DNA of 64,000 nt from Caballeronia cordobensis (GTDB lineage: Bacteria > Pseudomonadota > Gammaproteobacteria > Burkholderiales > Burkholderiaceae), in contig NZ_FCNY02000007.1 in assembly GCF_001544575.2 (NCBI RefSeq), positions 1-64,000 on the forward strand, in the 5' to 3' direction. A program made the translations under genes and the position numbers. Numbering within the stretch: the first letter of the stretch is position 1; every line of letters begins with the position of its first letter. Of this stretch, positions 46,820-55,016 are shown piece by piece. A model generated the notes under the pieces. It made no database searches. It was not told the origin of the DNA and saw nothing but the letters and a program-made list of their open reading frames with translations.

Positions 46820-48403
46820 TTAATGAGAAGAGGGCGGTGTCGTGCTCCACGGCGGATAGATACGCACGGGCAACACCGGAACGAGTAACAGCAGCGCAAT
46901 GGCGATACAGCCCATCACGCGATAAAGATCGGCGGACATCAGCACCAGCGCCTGTTCGTGCACGCGATGCGCGAGCCCGGCCAGCGCCCCGGCCGTATCG
47001 ACGCGCTGATCGGCGATGAGCGCGCGATTGCCGAGCTGATCCACCAGCACGTTCGAATGAAAGCGCTCGCGCGCCGTGCCGAGCCCTTCGATGAGCGCGG
47101 TGGCGACGGCAGCGGAGAACGTCTTGAGCGAGTTGAACATCGCCGATGCGAACGGGCCTTCCGTCGGCGGCAGGCCGGTGGTGACGCCCATCAGGATCGC
47201 GAGAATCACCATCGGCTGCGCGGCGATCTGCAAGGACTGCAGCCAGTAGAAGTTGTCGCGGATCCATTCGGACGTCATGTAACTGCCCATCACGCAGGTC
47301 GCGATCATCAGCGAGAGTCCCGTCGCCATCACCCAGCGGGAATCGACGCGCTTCGTGTTCAGGAGTGCGGCTGTCAGCGGCAGCGCGACGAGCAGCGGCA
47401 CGGCGACCAGCAGCGACAGCGGCGCGCTTTGCAGCGGCCGGTACGCATGGATGCGTGCGAGGTGCTGTCCGGGTATCGCAGCGACGCCGACCAGCAGGAT
47501 CACCGCGCCGGCGAGCGTCGTGAGACCGTGCGCGAAGTTGCGGCGTGACAGAAGCTGAAGCTTGAAGAACGGCATCGGATGAAACCATTCGTTCGCCAGA
47601 AACACGGCGATGAGCGCGCCGCCGCCGAGGAACATCGCGCGAATGAAATCCGATTCGAACCAGTCCAGGCGCTCGCCTTGCAGGAGACCCGTTACGAGCA
47701 TCGCGATGGCGGGGCCGCCCGTGAGAAAGCCGGTCCAGTTGAAGGCGCGCAGCCGTTCGAGTTTCGGCGCATCGGCGGGCAGGCCTTGCTGAATCGCCAC
47801 GCAAGCGAGCGCGCCCAGCGGCACGATCTGCCAGAAGGCCATCTTCCAGCTTACGTATTCGGTCCACAGCGCGGCGAGCGGCGTGCCGAGCGCCGGTCCG
47901 AAGGTCGCAGTCAGTGCGTAGCCTGCGAGGCCGTACAGCTTGATCTTCGGCGGCAGATAACGCAGCGCGACGATGATCAGCATCGGCGGAAGACAACCAC
48001 CCGCGATGCCTTGCAACACGCGCAATCCATAGAGCGACGCGAGGTTCGGCGCGAACGGGCACAGCAGTCCGAAGCCCATGGTGGCGAGCGTCGCGCCGAT
48101 CGTGAACCGCTTGAGCGTGAAGGTGATGCCGAACCACGGCGCGAAGACCATCGTGGCGACGTTGGCCGCTTCGAAAAGCGTGGTGAGCCAGGTGCCTTCA
48201 TCATGGCCGATCGACAGCGCGCCCTGAACGTCGGTCATTGCGATCGCCGTGACCTGCTCGTTCAGGATCGCCAGCAGCGAAGCGAGCAGCATGCCGATCA
48301 GCCCCGTGGCGAGACGAGGCGAAAACGCGGCTTGCGGCGCGGCGCTGTGCTTGACGGGCGTCGGCGCGTGCACCACGTCGATTGGGCGGTCGATGGTGCT
48401 CAT
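46820..48403 (-). CDS. EmrB-like DHA2 family drug transporter
   Basis: 527 residues with the 14-helix pattern of DHA2 major facilitator proteins, beginning near LATGLIGMLLASLLAIL. Motif C is degenerate (GYALTATFGPALGTP). Start at 48403 overlaps the stop of the ABM-domain gene (ATGA). It drives export by proton antiport together with the adaptor and channel encoded next. Confidence 0.92.
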   Translation of the reverse strand: MSTIDRPIDVVHAPTPVKHSAAPQAAFSPRLATGLIGMLLASLLAILNEQVTAIAMTDVQGALSIGHDEGTWLTTLFEAANVATMVFAPWFGITFTLKRFTIGATLATMGFGLLCPFAPNLASLYGLRVLQGIAGGCLPPMLIIVALRYLPPKIKLYGLAGYALTATFGPALGTPLAALWTEYVSWKMAFWQIVPLGALACVAIQQGLPADAPKLERLRAFNWTGFLTGGPAIAMLVTGLLQGERLDWFESDFIRAMFLGGGALIAVFLANEWFHPMPFFKLQLLSRRNFAHGLTTLAGAVILLVGVAAIPGQHLARIHAYRPLQSAPLSLLVAVPLLVALPLTAALLNTKRVDSRWVMATGLSLMIATCVMGSYMTSEWIRDNFYWLQSLQIAAQPMVILAILMGVTTGLPPTEGPFASAMFNSLKTFSAAVATALIEGLGTARERFHSNVLVDQLGNRALIADQRVDTAGALAGLAHRVHEQALVLMSADLYRVMGCIAIALLLLVPVLPVRIYPPWSTTPPSSH

Positions 48404-49074
48404 TTTGTTCGCTGCGCCTCTTCGAAGTATTGCGGCGCTTCGCGGCGGTCGAACATGCCGTATTCGCGAATCACGCGAATGTGGCGCAAGCGCACGTCGC
48501 CGGGTTGCGCCGCTTCGCGCACATAGGAATCGGCGGCGGCCTGGTCGCGCCATGTCGCTACCGCGATGACGTCGCCCGGCGAGAGCAGCGCATCGAACAC
48601 GTCCCACGCGACGAGACCGGGCGCGGCGATATCGAGACCCAGCGACTTCGCGATGGCCTGCGGATCGGCGTCGCCGAGCCACGCCGGCTTGCGCGTGGCT
48701 TCGTGCAACGTGACCGCCTTGCCCGCGCCGGTCTCGGTGACGTCCAGACGTTGTTCCTGCAAGACCTGTCCTTCCGGGATGTGCGTATCCGCGACGATCT
48801 GTCCGATGCGCAGCCGATAATCGGCGAACACGCGGTCGCGCGCCGCCTGCTGAATCGTGTGATGCTTGCTTGTCGTGCGCCAGCGCACCAGCGACTTCTC
48901 ATCGCGCCAGCTCGACAGCGACAGCAGCCAGCCCTCGCGCGTGAGGCTGCCGTATCGCGTGTTATCGACGAAGCCGTCGATCTTGTCCAGCTCGGGACGC
49001 AGCACCTTCGCCATGCCGAGATACGCGTCGAACTGTTCGGGCATGGGGTTGACTTCGAGCATTGCAGAGAACAT
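48400..49074 (-). CDS. Double ABM-domain protein (putative monooxygenase)
   Basis: 224 residues. Two similar ferredoxin-like halves can be seen: the first with GWLLSLSSWRDEKSLVRWR, the second with GDVIAVATWRDQAAADSYVR followed by RVIREYGMFDR, as expected for tandem antibiotic-biosynthesis-monooxygenase domains. TGGAGG 6 nt before the ATG at 49074 fixes the start. First gene of the efflux operon, so it may modify or sense the exported compound, probably a quinone or phenolic. Its activity is inferred only. Confidence 0.78.
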   Translation of the reverse strand: MFSAMLEVNPMPEQFDAYLGMAKVLRPELDKIDGFVDNTRYGSLTREGWLLSLSSWRDEKSLVRWRTTSKHHTIQQAARDRVFADYRLRIGQIVADTHIPEGQVLQEQRLDVTETGAGKAVTLHEATRKPAWLGDADPQAIAKSLGLDIAAPGLVAWDVFDALLSPGDVIAVATWRDQAAADSYVREAAQPGDVRLRHIRVIREYGMFDRREAPQYFEEAQRTK

Positions 49075-49267
49075 GTGCAGCCTCCAGACTGGTTCGTTAT
49101 GCGATGCGACATGAAGACGTTGTATGTCGGTCGTCGCGTTGAATGAATTGTCGGCGACGCGGCGTGCTTGTTGAAGTTCGAGTCGCACCGGAATCGGGAC
49201 AATGAGTGTTCTGCTTGGGCCACGGCAGGCGGCATGAAGCGGTCGCGCGCAGCGCGCATTCGTCATG

Positions 49268-49298
49268 GGCCAATTCGTTTCGGCATCAGGCCAATTCG
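49268..49298. promoter_or_regulatory. Direct repeat GGCCAATTCG in divergent promoter region
   Basis: Two perfect 10-bp copies (49268-49277 and 49289-49298) spaced exactly 21 bp, two helical turns, in the 297-bp gap between the efflux operon and the LysR gene. Likely binding sites for the LysR protein encoded at 49372. No gene is seen in the rest of this gap. Confidence 0.45.
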
Positions 49299-49371
49299 AC
49301 TTGTGCATCGCCGCGCCTTGCGCATGGCTGCCTAGAATGCCGATACGGATGTTCGCGGCTCGGGATTGGGA

Positions 49372-50319
49372 ATGGACAGATTGCGTGAAATGGAAGTCTT
49401 CGTCGCCATCGTGGATAGCGGTGGCTTCACGAGCGCATCGGAGCGGCTTGGATTGTCGACCGCGGCGGTATCGCGGGCGCTCAATTCGCTCGAAGCGCGC
49501 ACCGGCGCGCAATTGCTCGCGCGCACGACACGCTCCGTGCGTCCCACCGATGCGGGCATCGCCTATCTCGATGCGTGCAGGCAAGTGCTCGATGCCGTCG
49601 CGGACGCCGAAGCGAATCTCGGCGCGTGGCACGTCAAACCGGTGGGAACGCTGACGCTGTCGGCGCCCGTTCTATTCGGTCAGCGCTTCGTCGCGCCGCT
49701 CGTCAACGCCTTTGCCATGCGCTATCCGGACGTCAACATCAACGCGGTGTATATCGACCGCACCACGCGCTTGCTGGAAGAAGGCGTCGATGTCGCGATT
49801 CGCATCGGCCATCTCGGCGATTCGACGACGTTCGCGGTGCCGCTGGGTTTCGTGCGGCGCAAGACTTACGCGTCGCCGGCCTATCTGGCGGCGCATGGAG
49901 AACCGATGCATCCGCGCGAGCTGACGCGGCACGCCTGCGTGTCGTACACGGGCCTGACGCAGCCGATGGAATGGGTGTTCGCGGAGCGCGGCGCGCGTTT
50001 GCCGGTGCGGATTCAGCCGCGCATGATCGTCGATCTCGCGCCCGCCGCCATCGCCGCCGCCAGCGATGGCGTGGGCATCACGCAACTGTTTTCCTATCAG
50101 GCGACGCCGGAAGTGCTGGACCGCAGGCTTCGGCCGGTTCTCACCGCGTTCGAGCCCGAGGCGGTGCCGGTGAATCTGCTGCATGTGGAGCGCCGTGGCG
50201 CGAGCGGAAAGATTCGCGCATTCCTCGAATTCGTGACTGAGGCCTTGCGCAACAACGTGCATCTGCAATGCGCGGCGAGCTCGATGCTCGCGCCTTCAGG
50301 CAAGGTCTCGCGACGCTGA
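49372..50319 (+). CDS. LysR-type regulator of the efflux operon
   Basis: 315 residues: an N-terminal helix-turn-helix (residues 3-60, SASERLGLSTAAVSRAL) and the CrgA-type LysR effector domain. Start at ATG 49372; a TTG 6 nt earlier is open. Divergent from the ABM-MFS-adaptor-channel operon, which it probably controls. Its 3' end overlaps the convergent Mug gene by 24 nt. Confidence 0.9.
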   Translation: MDRLREMEVFVAIVDSGGFTSASERLGLSTAAVSRALNSLEARTGAQLLARTTRSVRPTDAGIAYLDACRQVLDAVADAEANLGAWHVKPVGTLTLSAPVLFGQRFVAPLVNAFAMRYPDVNINAVYIDRTTRLLEEGVDVAIRIGHLGDSTTFAVPLGFVRRKTYASPAYLAAHGEPMHPRELTRHACVSYTGLTQPMEWVFAERGARLPVRIQPRMIVDLAPAAIAAASDGVGITQLFSYQATPEVLDRRLRPVLTAFEPEAVPVNLLHVERRGASGKIRAFLEFVTEALRNNVHLQCAASSMLAPSGKVSRR

Positions 50320-50847
50320 AGCCGCTTCGGTCGAGAAAGCGGCAACATGCAACTCGCGATAGGCGAGCACGAGCGCATCGAGGCTGAAGGAGCGGTTCAG
50401 GCCGCTCGGATTCGGCAAGACCCAGGCGCGCGCGCCGCCGAATGTGTCTTCCTGCAGTCCCCATGCGATATCGCGTTTGCCGGTCATCGCGCAGAGCGCC
50501 ATCTTGCCGAGAAACGCGATGTAGTGTGGCGCGAAGCTGCGCATCTTCAGTTCGAACGACGCGGCCGCCGCTTCGATCTCGATGCGCGAAAGATGATCCG
50601 CCCGCGCCGTGGGACGCGCGACGGCCGTGGTGAGTCCGCATCCATATCGAAGGAATGCGCTGCCGTCTTCGGGACGCAGCAACTCCGGCGTGAAGCCCGC
50701 GAGATGAACCGTGCGCCAGAAACGATTGCCTCGGCCCGCGAAGTGTTGTCCCGTCGATGCGGCAAGCATGCCCGGATTGATGCCGCAAAACACGACACGC
50801 AAGCCGGGTTCGAGAACGTCGGGAAGCGCTTGCACAGGTACCGTCAT
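50296..50847 (-). CDS. mug: G/U mismatch-specific DNA glycosylase
   Basis: 183 residues of the Mug/TDG branch of uracil-DNA glycosylases. Catalytic-loop motif GINPG (near residue 23) and intercalation motif NPSGLNR (near 147) are intact. It removes uracil or ethenocytosine opposite guanine. Its start overlaps the stop of the upstream GlxA-type regulator gene by 4 nt, so the two are probably co-transcribed by chance of gene order. Confidence 0.9.
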   Translation of the reverse strand: MTVPVQALPDVLEPGLRVVFCGINPGMLAASTGQHFAGRGNRFWRTVHLAGFTPELLRPEDGSAFLRYGCGLTTAVARPTARADHLSRIEIEAAAASFELKMRSFAPHYIAFLGKMALCAMTGKRDIAWGLQEDTFGGARAWVLPNPSGLNRSFSLDALVLAYRELHVAAFSTEAASASRDLA

Positions 50848-51881
50848 GCGGCCTCGGCCAGCGCTTCCAGCTCCATCGGCACGACAGTTTCGATCGTCTC
50901 GACATGATGCACGGGCCGAGTCTGCGCCGCGCCACGGAAGCGCGCGCGGTACTGCTTCGGCGTGACGTTCAGACGCCGCGAAAAGGTCGTGCGCATATGC
51001 GTCGCGCTATGAAAGCCGCATTCGAAGGCGATGGTCTTGAGCGGCGCGTCGCTGGATTCGAGCCGCTTTCTGGCCGTATCGACGCGAACCTGTTCGACGA
51101 ACGCCGACGGCGTGACCTGCGCATACTTCGCGAACACGCGGGAAAAGGTCCGGCGGCTCACCGATACCGCGTTCGCGAGTTGCTCGATGGAAAGCGCATC
51201 GCCGATATGCTCGGTCACGTAGCGATGTACCCTGGAGATGATCGGCGCTTCTTCCGTGACCTCGGCGAGATAGGGGCTGTACTGCGACTGCCCGCCTTCG
51301 CGCTGAATGTAGACGATGAGGCGCCGGGCCACGCGCATGGCGTGTTCATGGCCCCAGTCTTCGGCGACCAGCGACAGACACAGATCGATGCCCGCCGAAA
51401 CGCCCGCCGAGGTGAAGAGGTTGTCATCGCGCATGAAGATCTTGTCCGGCTGCACGCGCGCACGCGGAAACGTCCTGGCGAGGCGTCCCGCATCGGCCCA
51501 GTGCGTCGTGACCTGCTTGCCATCGAGCAGACCGGCATGACCGAGCACGAAAGCGCCGTTACACACCGCGCCGAAGCGCGCCGCGCCAAGCGCCTGCCTG
51601 CGCAGCCACGCGAGGAATTCGACCGGCGGATCCCAGTCGGGCAACTGCGGCCCGCCGGCCACGAGCAGCAGGTCGTACTGGATATCGGAGTCGAGATAGC
51701 CGACCGGCACGACCAGTTGCATTCCGTTGGAACAGGTGACGAGGCCCGCTTCGCGCCCGACCAGCGAGACTTCATAGCGCTGATCCGCGGGCAGATGCGT
51801 GTTGGCTTCCGCGAATACGTCGAGCGGGCCTGCAACGTCGAGCGCCTGCACACCGTCGAACAGAATTATGGCGACTTTCAT
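50844..51881 (-). CDS. GlxA-family AraC-type regulator
   Basis: 345 residues: a DJ-1/PfpI domain (ILFDGVQALDVAGPLDVF, elbow motif AVCNGAFVLGHAG) and an AraC double helix-turn-helix (about 225-315). A C-terminal tail of some 25 residues exceeds the usual length. Upstream gene of a probable operon with mug. Target unknown; the divergent 2-oxoglutarate dehydrogenase E1 gene is a candidate. Confidence 0.88.
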   Translation of the reverse strand: MKVAIILFDGVQALDVAGPLDVFAEANTHLPADQRYEVSLVGREAGLVTCSNGMQLVVPVGYLDSDIQYDLLLVAGGPQLPDWDPPVEFLAWLRRQALGAARFGAVCNGAFVLGHAGLLDGKQVTTHWADAGRLARTFPRARVQPDKIFMRDDNLFTSAGVSAGIDLCLSLVAEDWGHEHAMRVARRLIVYIQREGGQSQYSPYLAEVTEEAPIISRVHRYVTEHIGDALSIEQLANAVSVSRRTFSRVFAKYAQVTPSAFVEQVRVDTARKRLESSDAPLKTIAFECGFHSATHMRTTFSRRLNVTPKQYRARFRGAAQTRPVHHVETIETVVPMELEALAEAA

Positions 51882-52204
51882 GCCGTGACCTTCGTGAGGG
51901 GAAAAGATCGACTAGGACCGATGAGCCAGTCTATCGCAGGCCTCGCGCGCGAGTGTCGCCCTGGCCGGTAAATGACTTTTGCGTCCGTGTAACAAACGCG
52001 CCTCCTCGCCTCGCGCGACACGCTCGCTTGTGCGTGGCCCGAATTCGATGCCGAATGGCCCGCCAGCGCCCCAGATGCACGCCCCATCCGCGATGCGGCT
52101 GACTAGACTTTGCTTCATGAAGGTAGACAAGTCTGTCTCCAATGAACCACGGCATGGAGCGGCGGAAGCATCAGAAGCCGCATGCGACACGAAGGACATT
52201 CATC
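51882..52204. other. Divergent control region, 323 bp
   Basis: No gene seen. It separates the GlxA-type regulator from the 2-oxoglutarate dehydrogenase E1 gene. Near the E1 gene are TAGAC half-sites at 52104 and 52124, exactly 20 bp apart, and an inverted repeat (separate entry). Confidence 0.45.
52125..52138. promoter_or_regulatory. Inverted repeat operator candidate before E1 gene
   Basis: AGACAAGTCTGTCT contains AGACA/TGTCT (4-nt spacer) and, nested, AGAC/GTCT (2-nt spacer). The compact palindrome resembles TetR/GntR-type operators and lies 66 nt before the E1 start codon. Confidence 0.4.
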
Positions 52205-55009
52205 ATGTTGATCGAGAAACGCCAGAACTCATTCCTGTTCGGCGCCAACGCGCCTTATGTGGAGGAACAATACGAACGCTATCTTGCCGAGCCCGCATCG
52301 GTGACGGACGAATGGCGCGGCTATTTCGACGCGTTGCGCGAAACGCCCGCCCTCGACGGCAGCGACCGCGATGACGAGCCGCATGCGCCCGTTGTCTCCG
52401 GCTTCGTCGAACTCGCCAGACAGCCGCATCCCGTGCCCGCTCAACGCGACGGCGCGCTCGCGCTCGCGAGAAAGCAGGTGGCCGTGCAGTCGCTCGTCGC
52501 CGCGTTCCGGACCGTCGGTACGCGCCGCGCGCGTCTGGACCCGCTGCAATGGGCGCCGCAGCGTGCGCTGCCGGAACTCACGCCCGCCTACTACGGCCTG
52601 ACGGCGGCCGACATGGCCACGCGCTTCAGCACCGCCGACACCTATTTCTTCGACGAAGACGCGACACTCGCCGAGATCGTCGCGGCGCTCGAACACACCT
52701 ATACGGGCACGCTGGGCGCGGAATTCATGCATCTCTCCGATGCGAACGAGCGGCGCTGGTGGCAGATGCGGCTCGAATCGTCGCGCGCCGCGCCTTCGTT
52801 TTCGAACGATGAGAAGCGCCGCTTTCTCGAACGCCTGACCGCCGCGGAAGGGCTCGAAAAGTATCTGCACACGCGCTTCGTCGGGCAAAAGCGCTTCTCG
52901 CTCGAAGGCGGCGAATCGCTCATCGTGTTGCTCGACGAACTCGTGCGTTACGGCGCGGCGAAAGACGTGCGCTCGGTGGTCATGGGCATGGCGCATCGCG
53001 GACGCCTGAACGTGCTGGTGAACATCGCGGGCAAGCCCTTGCATGCGTTGTTCGACGAATTCGACGGCAAGCACGCGGACCCGCTTCCCGAAGGCGACGT
53101 CAAGTATCACAAGGGCTTCAGCACGATTGCGCAGACCGCGCACGGTCCGGTCGAAGTCGCGCTCGCGTTCAATCCGTCGCATCTGGAGATCGTCAATCCG
53201 GTCGTGCAGGGCATGGCGCGCGCGAAGGCCGACGCGCTGGATCCGAACGATGCGGGTAGTGTGCTGCCGGTGGAAATCCACGGCGATGCGGCGATGTCGG
53301 GGCAGGGTGTGGTGATGGAGACCTTGAGCCTCTCCTACACGCGCGGACACGGCACGGGCGGGACGGTGCATGTCGTCGTGAACAATCAGATCGGCTTCAC
53401 GACGTCGGACCCGCGCGACACGCGTTCGTCGTTCTATGCGACGGATGTGGTCAAGATGATCGAGGCGCCGGTGCTTCACGTGAACGGCGACGATCCCGAA
53501 GCGGTGGCGATGGCCGTGCATCTCGCGCTCGACTATCGCACCGAGTTCAGGCGCAGTGTCGTGATCGATCTCGTGTGCTTCCGCAAGCACGGTCATCAGG
53601 AACAGGACACGCCCGCCATCACCCAGCCGTTGATGTATCGCGCGATCGCGGCGCATCCGGGCGTGAGGACGCTCTATGCGCAGGCGCTGATCCGGCAAGG
53701 CGTCGCGACGCCCGAACAGGTCGCGGCGTCTGCCGATGCCCAACGCGCGTCGTTCGATGGCGCGCACGGCGGCGACGCTCTTTCTCTTCCTCTGGCGACC
53801 GAAGCGCACACGAGCGAGATCGATCGCTACGAAGCGCCCGCGCCCGAGCAGTTGAGCGCGTGGGCGCGGCGCATATCGAGCGTGCCCGAAGGCTACGAGC
53901 TTCATCCGCTCGTCGGCAAGATGATGGCGGCGCGGCGCGACATGGCGAGCGGCAAGAAGCGCATCGACTGGGGCATGGCGGAACATCTCGCGTTCGCGTC
54001 GCTGCTCGGCGCAGGTATCGATGTGCGCCTGAGCGGGCAGGACAGCGCGCGCGGCACGTTCAATCATCGGCACGCCGTGTTGCATAACCAGACGCGCACG
54101 CAGCGCGCCGACGGCGTGTTCATTCCGCTCGATCACGTGCGCGACGTGCAGGGCCGCTTCACGGTGACGAACAGCATCCTCTCGGAAGCGGCCGTGCTCG
54201 CGTTCGAATACGGCTACTCGACGGTGAATCGCCATGCGCTCGTCATCTGGGAAGCCCAGTTCGGCGATTTCGCGAATGGCGCGCAGGTCGTGATCGATCA
54301 GTTCATCGCGGCGGGCGCGGCGAAGTGGGGGCAACGCAGCGGCCTGACGCTGTTCCTGCCGCATGGCCAGGAAGGCGCGGGTCCGGAGCATGCCTCGGCG
54401 CGGCTCGAACGCTATCTGCAACTGGGCGCGCAAGACAACATGCGCGTGGTCCAGCCGACGACGCCCGCGCAACTGTTCCATCTGCTGCGCATGCAGGCGC
54501 TGGCTTTCGACGGCCGCCCGCTGGTCGTGATGACGCCCAAGTCGCTGCTCAGGCACGCGGAAGCCGTCAATACATTGGACGAACTGACGCAAGGCGCATT
54601 TCGCGCGGTGCTGCCCGACGCTCACGCCGATGCGTCGCATGACGAAACGGTCGAGCGGGTCATCGTCACGTCGGGCAAGTTCTATTACGAGCTGATCGAC
54701 TATCGCCGCAAGCACGGCATCGACGATGCACGCGTGATTCGCGTCGAGCAGTTGTATCCGTTTCCGGCGGCGCATATCGCTGTGGAACTCGCGCGTTATC
54801 CGAATGCGAAGCGCGTGATCTGGTGTCAGGAAGAAGCGCGCAATCAGGGGGCGTGGCGCTTCGCCGAGCCGCATTTGCGCGAGCTTCTGCCCGCGGGGGC
54901 CAGTCTGTCGTATGCAGGGCCGGCCGAATCCGCTTCGACCGCGCCGGGTCATCACGCCGAGCACGTGACCCGGCAAACCGATGTTCTGATCCGCGCATTC
55001 GCGAAGTGA
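52205..55009 (+). CDS. 2-oxoglutarate dehydrogenase E1-type thiamine diphosphate enzyme
   Basis: 934 residues, full SucA length, with the N-terminal E2-contact segment (NSFLFGANAPYVEEQYERY), GMAHRGRLNVLVN, HGDAAMSGQG and CFRKHGHQEQDTPA motifs. Start at 52205 supported by AAGGA at 52192-52196; a longer open frame from 52142 has no such site. No E2 or E3 gene follows, unlike the housekeeping sucAB-lpd operon, so this is probably a second copy. It may use E2/E3 from elsewhere or act as a 2-oxo acid decarboxylase/carboligase. Confidence 0.9.
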   Translation: MLIEKRQNSFLFGANAPYVEEQYERYLAEPASVTDEWRGYFDALRETPALDGSDRDDEPHAPVVSGFVELARQPHPVPAQRDGALALARKQVAVQSLVAAFRTVGTRRARLDPLQWAPQRALPELTPAYYGLTAADMATRFSTADTYFFDEDATLAEIVAALEHTYTGTLGAEFMHLSDANERRWWQMRLESSRAAPSFSNDEKRRFLERLTAAEGLEKYLHTRFVGQKRFSLEGGESLIVLLDELVRYGAAKDVRSVVMGMAHRGRLNVLVNIAGKPLHALFDEFDGKHADPLPEGDVKYHKGFSTIAQTAHGPVEVALAFNPSHLEIVNPVVQGMARAKADALDPNDAGSVLPVEIHGDAAMSGQGVVMETLSLSYTRGHGTGGTVHVVVNNQIGFTTSDPRDTRSSFYATDVVKMIEAPVLHVNGDDPEAVAMAVHLALDYRTEFRRSVVIDLVCFRKHGHQEQDTPAITQPLMYRAIAAHPGVRTLYAQALIRQGVATPEQVAASADAQRASFDGAHGGDALSLPLATEAHTSEIDRYEAPAPEQLSAWARRISSVPEGYELHPLVGKMMAARRDMASGKKRIDWGMAEHLAFASLLGAGIDVRLSGQDSARGTFNHRHAVLHNQTRTQRADGVFIPLDHVRDVQGRFTVTNSILSEAAVLAFEYGYSTVNRHALVIWEAQFGDFANGAQVVIDQFIAAGAAKWGQRSGLTLFLPHGQEGAGPEHASARLERYLQLGAQDNMRVVQPTTPAQLFHLLRMQALAFDGRPLVVMTPKSLLRHAEAVNTLDELTQGAFRAVLPDAHADASHDETVERVIVTSGKFYYELIDYRRKHGIDDARVIRVEQLYPFPAAHIAVELARYPNAKRVIWCQEEARNQGAWRFAEPHLRELLPAGASLSYAGPAESASTAPGHHAEHVTRQTDVLIRAFAK

Positions 55010-55016
55010 GCCCGAC

